Source of the DNA: Coprinopsis marcescibilis
Lineage: Eukaryota > Basidiomycota > Agaricomycetes > Agaricales > Psathyrellaceae
Assembly: GCA_004369085.1 (NCBI GenBank)
Contig: ML210157.1
Span: forward strand, 5,057 to 69,056
Direction of reading: 5' to 3'
Length of the DNA stretch: 64,000 nucleotides
The position numbers and the translations under genes were made by a program. The notes under the pieces were generated by a model. That model ran no database searches, had not been told where the DNA came from, and worked only from the letters and a program-made list of their open reading frames with translations. This document shows, in pieces, positions 56,103-64,000 of the stretch; within the stretch, counting starts at the first letter, position 1, and each line of letters opens with the position of its first letter.

Positions 56103-58690
56103 TCAAAACTCGGGCTCCACCCTCCTATTGACCTGCGCAACATTGATCTCGAGCCCCGCCCCAAAGGTCCGCGCAGCGGCATAGATGAGGTACGCCGCCG
56201 TCAAGGCTGCGCACGCACATTCCATTCCACCGAGGTGCACATACATATGGCCATGGATGGAGAAGCGAAAGGCGATAGATATGTGTGTCCGGGGAGGGCG
56301 TCGGTTGGTACATACGCACCACAGTCCGGATAAAGTATGGTCCGCATTACGAGATGCGAGCGAGCGACCAGTGTGCAGTTGTACGATGGCGTCGGGTCGG
56401 GTTACGTGACACAAGAGGACACACGGTCCAGCCGGGGTTGCGTTACGTGAAATAGGGGGGGGAGGGTGTGCATACGACCGGTGAGGTTGTTGGGCGCATG
56501 ACAAAGCAACACCGACAATTGGTGCCAAATAGGCAGAAAAGAAAAGGAAAAGGAAAGAGCAAGAATGAAAGTATGGTCCGCCCATGTGCACCGACAGCCC
56601 GTGCACAGCAAGTCGCGAGAAGATGAAGATGAAGATGCGGCAATAGATTCAGAATTCCAGATTGTTGACGTGACACCAACAGCCGAGTTCCGGTTCGTTT
56701 TGGTCGATTGTAGTCAATTCGCGTTTGGATTTTGTTTTTGTTTTTCAGTTCAGTTTCGGAAATTAGGGTAGCGGAGCAAGACCCCAAGTCCGTCGTCGGT
56801 TTTTCGGTAGGGTTGTCAGGCGGTACATTGAATAGCGGCGAGCAGAGCCGGAGTTGAGATTTGGGAGCGAAAGAGTAAAGTGGGGTTAGTAAGAGACGAG
56901 TTCGGTAGTGAAGAGACTAGAAGTAGTAGTAGGAAAGAAAGCAAAGCAGATCTGCAGAGCAGGGGGAAAAAACGGGCACGGAACACGCGCCGAATTAGGC
57001 CCAGGTAAACGGTCAACAGGTAGCAGCGAAGAGGACAGATCCTGCAATAATACTATGGAGAAGCACGAGAACTCCGACTCGCACCCTCGTTTCTTGGTGA
57101 ACCGCAAAGCGTGCCGACCATCAGCGGGATGGAGGCACGGCAGTAACGTTGGAACGCCAAGAATAGTCGAGCGATTCCTGGTTACTTCGCAAGGTAGGAT
57201 GGAGAGAAGAGAGACTCCGGGGCATGGGAAGAACCCGGCAAATCGGAAACAAACGAAAGCAAGTGGTAGCCGCTCGAGGTCGTCATTGCGGCCCCAGCAC
57301 GGTGTCCGAAGACCAAGAGAATGACATGCGACGAGGAAAGCAGTCGTGCGATCAAAGAAGTTTGAAGTGAGGCAAAAATGTGTGAACATCACTTACAGGA
57401 AAAACTAGTCAGGAATGCCAGTGCACTGGAGAAGCATGCGGCAGCACACCACAAGGTCCTGGCGTTGCACTCCTGTGGCATCTGAGAAGCGATCATGATT
57501 CCGAGAGCTGGAAAGGGACGGTGAGTAAGCAAAATGAATTTGTACCACGGCATAAATATAGAAAGGTCGAGTCAAAAACATGCCACATGTAATGCATAGC
57601 TGCAAAGAGAAGGAAGAGTGCTGCGCACAAGGGAATAGGACTTGGACTTGGACCGTACAAGATCATGAGATTGGTTGGATGTTGGGAATGACCGTCAGTT
57701 GCTATTTTGAACAACCCCGATGAAGACGAGTGGTGACCATTGATGAGCGCCGAACCAGAAAGATTATGACAGGACAAAAGACACCAGAAAATGATTCGAT
57801 AAGAACTAGAACTCACCCAGCCAAGTCCCTGATATGATCATGAAAGATGTGACGTGGGCGAGAGAGCGGGCGAGGGCATGCGTGCTGAGCGGTCGGCGGT
57901 TGTAATACATGCTGTATTCGAGTACATTAGTTAGCCCAAATAGTAAGAGGATATTGAAGGGGATAGCAACAAAAGGAAAGGGGAAAGATATTAAAGAACA
58001 TCAACTGCCCCTCGATGTTACTGCATTCCTTGCGACTACGTCCAGTCCCGAGTCAGCCTTTCGCAATAGGGGCGAGGGCGACAGTTCGTAAAACGAGTGA
58101 GTAGCAAGTAAATGGTAAGCACCGTGACACTCGCGTTGGGGTGCCATAGTGGTGCAATAACCCAATGAAGTGTGGAACACAAAAAGATTGGGGTTAATGA
58201 ATTCGGACGTACAGGACGGATAACCAAATCCATGTGGCTATCGAAACCCCTGCCGCGATCTTCCCAAAAATATCTAGTAGTTTTCGTCAGTTCTGAATAG
58301 ATTGGGGATAAGGAGCAGTAGCAGAACTGAGCGAGATGCTGGGGGTTTGAGACCAGTCAATGGATATGGAAGAATGGTATCACATGTGGCCGCTCCATGC
58401 GAAAAAGCACAAAATAAAACAAGGCCTGAACTCACGAAGGTACTGCGATTTCCCATTCACGAAACCAGCAAAGAACCCAAAAAAGGTTTGTAATGCCGCC
58501 GTAAACAATGTGAGTCCTACGAGAACCGTCAGTACATAAACCCTGCGTTAGTGTTTGAGCACAGAAAATCCGTTACGACACGAGCCCTCGAGAATCCATA
58601 TCTGGAGTCCGGATCGTTCGCGTTGGCAGTTCCCGACTAAAACACGCATAAAGAAATGTAACGCACCATAAAATGCCGTCCGGTTCAGCA
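56103..58690 (-). CDS. Small four-TM MARVEL-like membrane protein
   Basis: Start at 58690 (MLNRTAFY). After short introns, the joined exons read YGLTLFTAALQTFFGFFAGF (TM1), IFGKIAAGVSIATWIWLSVL (TM2), YYNRRPLSTHALARSLAHVT then SFMIISGTWLALGIMIASQM (TM3), and QECNARTLWCAAACFSSALA then FLTSFSSLTAAYLIYAAART (TM4), ending FGAGLEINVAQVNRRVEPEF. About 155 aa. The last intron is 57396..56207 (1,190 nt), far longer than the others, but donor, acceptor and phase agree. The conserved M/QxxC..W in front of TM4 is usual in fungal MARVEL-like proteins. Role in membrane organisation is inferred. The 3' exon is the least certain part. Confidence 0.6.
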
Positions 58691-61600
58691 TCTTTGCGAT
58701 CTGTCTAATGTGTAGCGGGAATGTAGCTGGAACGAACTTTTGGTTGCGCTAGAGTGCCTCTTGGAGACAATAGGGGGTCAACTTGAACAGGAGTTGGGCG
58801 TGAAATGCCAAAGGAAACTTGATATTTGCCAGCGAGAGAGTGGAGCTGATGAAGCCGTGAGCCTTTCGTCGATGTCGATGTGCCAGCAAGACTGGCGGGT
58901 ATTGAACGATATCAACACACGTCGACTGGTGAAGGGTTCTCTCTGGCAGTCAGTGTCAAAGTAGAGCTTCGCCCTCGGGTCTCCTTGACAATCGAGGTCG
59001 TATCGTACGTTCCAGGCCTCGGAAGCTCGAAGGTTCCAAGCCTAAGGCTATCTCGTTGAGCAGGATCCGAACTAGATGGTCTGCCAACAACGTCATTTGA
59101 CGGACATTAAGCCAGTTGAAACCTTGTCTTCAACTGGGAGGCGTGCACCATGTTGAAGAGCGCTTAGTGTCTCTCATATTTATGAGTTCGTGACCGATAA
59201 GCGCTCGTGAAAAACAGCGCTTCGCACCGACGGTAAAGTTGGTGAATGATGCTGGGAGAGCCCGGCAACAATGTTGAAAGCGCAATTGCCAAGAAGGCGC
59301 TCTTCCTAATTCGGGGCTCAGTGCCAAGGAATGATGCGGAGGTTGCGGCCGCGACACGTGGCCTAGCCGCTACAGCCGCCGACATATATAGGGGTGACAT
59401 CAACATCCGTCGAGGTTCTTGCTGCATCTGAGCCTACTTACCTCACGCTTACTCCTGCGAAGCTGGAGGTCTCACCAATCCTCAGACAAAGCTTCCCCAA
59501 AAACTATTCGCTTAACAGAACTTCAGTTGCAGTTTGATCACACTGCCAGCAACTATCCGGGCAAACCTTAATTTTATGCCCATGGAATAGTAAGTAAATA
59601 GCTGGGATTGACTGTGAGAAGAGCTATTCACTGACAGCCCGGACCATTTATACCAGTCAAAATTGAAGGCTCATTGGACCACCAGTCGGGGAGATGTCAG
59701 AGTCGCGCCTCGTTGTGATATCGCCAAGATATCGCTGCATTTTGCTGATTACAAACATCTACCATCGCGACCAGCCCGTCCGGTATCGGTGGATATGAGA
59801 GCTTTCCCCTGCTAGTAGACGCATACTATTCAAGAACGCCCATGTGATGGGCTACAACCGTTTCATGTGGAGCGACAATGGGAATTTAGTCCCTGTCAAT
59901 GCTCACGGCGACATGCTCCAGCCCGTTTGCTGCAAACCTGGTAAGCGCTGAAGTGACCAGTCAAAAGATCACAACAGCTGGCCGCCGCTGGCGCATTAGT
60001 AACCCCAGGAAATCAAAACGGTGACTTGAGGTTCCTTGGAAGTGGAGTCTTTCGCCCCACTCGATTGACCGTCAGAGACCGACCCTGCATCCGCTGACAT
60101 CCAAAGGTTAAATGCCTTCTGAACGATCGCACACGAGGGAGGGGAAATGAGCGTACGTCACGGTAGCTTATCATGACCTATGAACGTGCACTGCTATGAC
60201 ATGCGGTCACAGAAGATTATGGCAGTATTATTACGACCCCCAACTTCCCGCTTCTGAAGCCGCTACATATGCAGAAACTGCTCCCATTAGCCATTACTTA
60301 TCGAAACCCGTTACGCATCGTTAGTCACCTGGAGACATATTTTTGACTCTGAGACACAGTGAAGTGAGAGGCTCGACTGCCCAGGCCCAGTTCTACACAC
60401 ACGAAGGCTTTCGCGGGATAATTCTTTAGTTCGCTCGGGAACATGAACTGACAACGACATAACGGTGCGTACTAAATAAGGTATGCCAAACCAATAGAAT
60501 GGGCTTCAATTCAAGGGTGGTGATGTTGACCATGTGCGTCCAAATAAGGCGAGTAGTGGGAAATCGCCGACAACGCGGCGTGGGTAGGCAAAGAACAAAC
60601 GGGGGAAAAACAAGGTCCTACGGCCCTTCATTCCGAAGCATTTCTCGTGGCCGGATAGCAGACAACTACAAAGACAGCGGCATGATGATTTGAATCCATT
60701 CAATTCAATAGAATAGAGCAGGGTTGTATATCAGGACATCAGAAGAATGCATTGATGGACTCACAGTTGGTTACATTCAGCCTGAGAAATCGCGATTTAG
60801 TCACACCACCCTTTTCGAAGTTTGTCGCGCCAAAATAAATGCCACAATTGCTAACATTCCTCATTTAAGCAGATGAGGGCTTGAATCTGAAACTAAGCTG
60901 GTGTTGGAATGCTGGTGCCTTCAACTGTATGACTGAAGGCGAGTCGGACTGCTCGACCAAGAGCGCTTAATGCGCCTGACTAAGCCCTCCCCGGGGATGA
61001 TGGGCTCTCGTCCGATTCGGTCGGCGGGAGTTGAGCTCGCTGGGCAAGCAGAGAGAGGCCCCAGAAATGCACAAGACGCCTGCTGAGACTCGAGGGGAAC
61101 TCGGTATTGGCACGGCCTTCCAGCGCTTTTGCTTGTCGCGCCCTTGCGGGGTACATGCACGATATGTAGATCCCACCCGAGAACCCAAATCACTGAGTTC
61201 AAAATTTCAAGGCCCTCCCATACTTAAAGCAGCAAGAGGTTGTCAGATGGAATTAGGTGATAACTGATGCCGGACCCAAAACAAGCGAGCTTTTGTGCCT
61301 AAAGTTGGAGGTGAAATCGGAAGGTGAATTTTACCGCCTTTGGCCAGCTTTGGCCACTGACTTACATCAATGCTGGATGATGGGGCGCAACCCCGCGTCG
61401 GACAACATGTTGTGAATGGCGCTCAGCAACGTAGATCCCCGTATGCCATACTATGACGGTGATGAGGAAAGAGTAGGAGTCATATGTACCTCATTCGTGG
61501 TTTATCGACAACGCTCAAGTAATGTCTCAGTAAGCAAAAGTGGCGCGAAGAGTTGTGTATTATAACTGACTGAACGGCATCAAGAGCTCAGAGTCATAGT

Positions 61601-64000
61601 CTGAGATGCGTTTAAAATTGGGTCAAAAGCTGCAGCGAAACTATGGCATATTATAGCTGTAATCTCACATGTGCAAGCTTTTGTATCCCGGGGGTAACAT
61701 TCGAGTTTAGTACAACAATGACGGGAACCTCCGGCAGCTCGGAATGGCAGGGTTCTGAACCTGCTGCAATCGGCACAGTAATCCATCCAGGGAACGTAAT
61801 GTTTGCGATGAAACGGAAATTAAACTAGGTGCATTCTTGTTGTAAGGTATAACACAACACCTATATAAAGACCTCTTAGTCGGGCTCTTCTTGAAAAGGT
61901 GTCAATCTACAAACACCGTTTTGTGACCTGTGTATTGTATTTGTACTATGTAGACAGGATGTGCACTTCTTCCTGCTCAGAACATTGGTCCTGTAGACCA
62001 TCACCCTCGTTACGTGGCGCACATTTGTCGAGCTGCTTTGTGTTGGGTCCGGTAATGCCTAGTTCGGCGACTTATAGAGATGTGTGAAGATACCGAGTAA
62101 CTCAGTTCCGGAGTACCTTATCGTAGCTTGTAATGACTGAGGTGAGAAGAAGGTGGGAAGGGAGAATATCAAATATATGCTAATTCTTTGAGCTTACCAG
62201 GGGCGTAGCACGACCTGAAGGGTTCGGGTTCTAACCTCTGCGGGTGTGTGTGCACGTAGAAGCCGAGTCAACCGAACGCATGGTGCTTCTTCTCGCGCGT
62301 TCCAGGGACGGAGGATACCATTTCAATAACATATTCTTTTACATGTATCAAAACATGTCGCTGTGGTCTGTGCTGTTTCACTCTCATGATTCGAGCGGTA
62401 CGCATCAGTCAGAGTGAGACGGACAGAATGTCCTGATGTATCGGACGCTTCGGTCTCTTGAAGATGTATAGTTTCCTGGAATATTGTCCGAGCTTATGCT
62501 AAAACCTTTCGTCGTAGAAAGGACATGCAATTGTCGATACAATTTACCGATGTTCGTATCTTCTCCTCCTGACTGGACAGATTCGCGGCAGCAGCCAGAC
62601 CGCTGCAAGCACGTACACACAGTCCATTTGTACCCAGGGATCTCCACTGGTAAGCGGCTGTAAGCCCATCACAACTATCTGATGAAATGGCGTCTGTCCA
62701 CACTACACATTCACTTCGAGTTGGATCCACGCTCGTATCGGGTAGCCTTGTTGGGTAACCAGATCGAGTGCCATAGTAGATCTTACGTCCTGTGTCGACT
62801 CCAGTCTTGCCGCTGCTAAGAGGCCCGAGACGGTGATAAAGGTTAAGCAAGCGCTGCGCTGTGCTGTGTACATGTACGGAGCCTCCAGGAGTCAAAAACA
62901 GACCCACTCCCCACATTAGAGAGGTCAACCAGCGCAATCTGATCCCCGTATGTTACAGCCATTGTGATCCTCTGAACGGAATATTAGAACGGGAACAGTC
63001 GATCAGAAGATATGATGAGGTTCAGCGGCTCAGATCATTGGTTGCCTCTTTAGAAGAATCAACACTTCAGTTGGAATGAAACGTTTCAAACCAGTAGACA
63101 GTGGCACAGGACTGCAGCGTCGATACATTCATTCATGGATGTGAAACTTTATGGCCCAAAGAAATATTCGTAGAATGTCTGCTGCAGGGGCCAATCCAAA
63201 ACATAAAAGAAAGCATTAATCCTTGCAGCGCCTTCAGATGGCAGGTGCAGGGTTTTCAAAATACAGCTGATCAGACAAATGCAAAAACAGTGGCGACTAT
63301 TATTGTGATGCAGACGATTGTGTAAGCGTTACTGCGCCTTGAATTATTACGGTTTGTCGCGCGATGTCGGCGGTCAAGGTCAAGCTAACCATAGCTAACC
63401 GGAAGCTCCTAGCAATGAGAAGCAAAATCAATCAAAGGAGGTGCTACATAGAGAAATGATTGGTGGTGCGTCCTGAAAGGAGTGAGCGGTGCGATGTCAC
63501 GGCTTCGGGAGAGCTTAGGCGCCGGCTTCGGGTAAGCTCAAAGCATGCCACGGGTCCTTACTCATGACTTAACACACATGTCAGTATGGTAAAGTGTGGT
63601 TGGACTAACTCTCAGTTCACAGAGCTAATATTTCCCTGGTATATACTTAGCCTAATATGTTCAACGACGGCACTCTGTGAACTGAGGGTTCGCAAAAGGA
63701 AACTGTGTCGGAGGTGCTACGTTGCAAGTTCTCTTGATCCGAGAAAGAACTCGCAATACGTTAGCGAGCGAGAGTATTAGGGTTGCCTAGACCCACAACA
63801 GCAGATGGTATACCTGTCGTTAAATACAAACTTATTCCAAGCGGGAAAGCATGTCGGAGTTGCGAAGCAAAACGTCACTGGTAGTTATTGCTAGTCATCT
63901 TTTGAGCATGAGATGCTCAAATGCCTTCGACACCATACTTTCTCTTCGTTAGCGCCAACAAACTGAGTTACAGACCAGGTTTGAAGGTGGTGAGATGGAA
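58691..64000. other. Gene-poor right end
   Basis: About 5.3 kb with no gene I can support. A Cys-containing minus frame (62494-62937, with SECVVWTDAISSDSCDGLTA and a weakly hydrophobic start) and plus frames at 62861-63325 are coherent but short and lack recognisable domains. No tRNA, rRNA or transposase was found. It could contain decayed genes or the edge of a repeat-rich zone. Confidence 0.4.
63611..63686. repeat. Perfect 14-bp inverted repeat
   Basis: CTCAGTTCACAGAG (63611-63624) and its exact complement CTCTGTGAACTGAG (63673-63686) with a 48-nt loop, within sequence without a gene. Confidence 0.7.

Noticed and set aside
60920..61030. Possible tRNA-like GC-rich hairpins
   Set aside because: No consistent acceptor, A-box and B-box arrangement could be drawn on either strand.
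1..64000. CRISPR array, prophage or bacterial operon
   Set aside because: No spaced direct repeats of that type; spliced eukaryotic genes run throughout.

Overview
The window looks like a gene-dense fragment of a mushroom-forming basidiomycete (Agaricomycete) nuclear chromosome. The evidence is typical fungal housekeeping genes, many phase-mixed introns of about 50-60 nt with GT..AG ends, local families of fast-evolving F-box-like proteins, and short, often shared promoters. No prokaryotic, viral, rRNA, tRNA or CRISPR feature was seen.

Left block (1-7 kb, minus strand): a class V type chitin synthase with an N-terminal myosin-motor-like domain and a cytochrome b5-like domain, cut by the window edge, followed by a PP2A activator (PTPA/RRD family). 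Accessory block (about 8.5-22.5 kb): five intact genes (A-E) plus a distant relative (F) and relics of a small cysteine-rich protein family I do not recognise. Family members have an 8-Cys, two-knuckle zinc-ribbon-like core, one phase-1 intron, and an almost invariant C-terminus (EARSYDxGRIVCFRTL type). Three of the five (A, B, C) have the last exon of another unrecognised gene ('X') ending only about 46-60 bp upstream of their TATA box. One X copy is split by a 1.18-kb TA-flanked inverted-repeat transposon whose removal restores an open exon. This block is my main candidate for something undescribed.

Middle block (17-30.5 kb): RPC40 (RNA polymerase I/III), two related ~580-aa F-box-like proteins that flank cysteine-rich genes D and E, two related ~450-aa F-box proteins that flank a secreted/single-TM protein, and ribosomal protein eL34. 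Housekeeping block (32.7-40 kb): GPI11/PIG-F, a PHO13-type HAD phosphatase, a transaldolase-like protein whose Schiff-base lysine position reads Gln, and a bZIP factor.

Right block (42-58.7 kb): TOF1/Timeless (with two introns over 1 kb), sharing a ~250-bp divergent promoter with a SANT/Myb-like protein; a PBDC1/Ypl225w-like eEF1A chaperone; and a small four-TM MARVEL-like protein. The final ~5 kb holds no gene I can support. Exon limits were read by eye from GT/AG signals and frame continuity; none has transcript support here.
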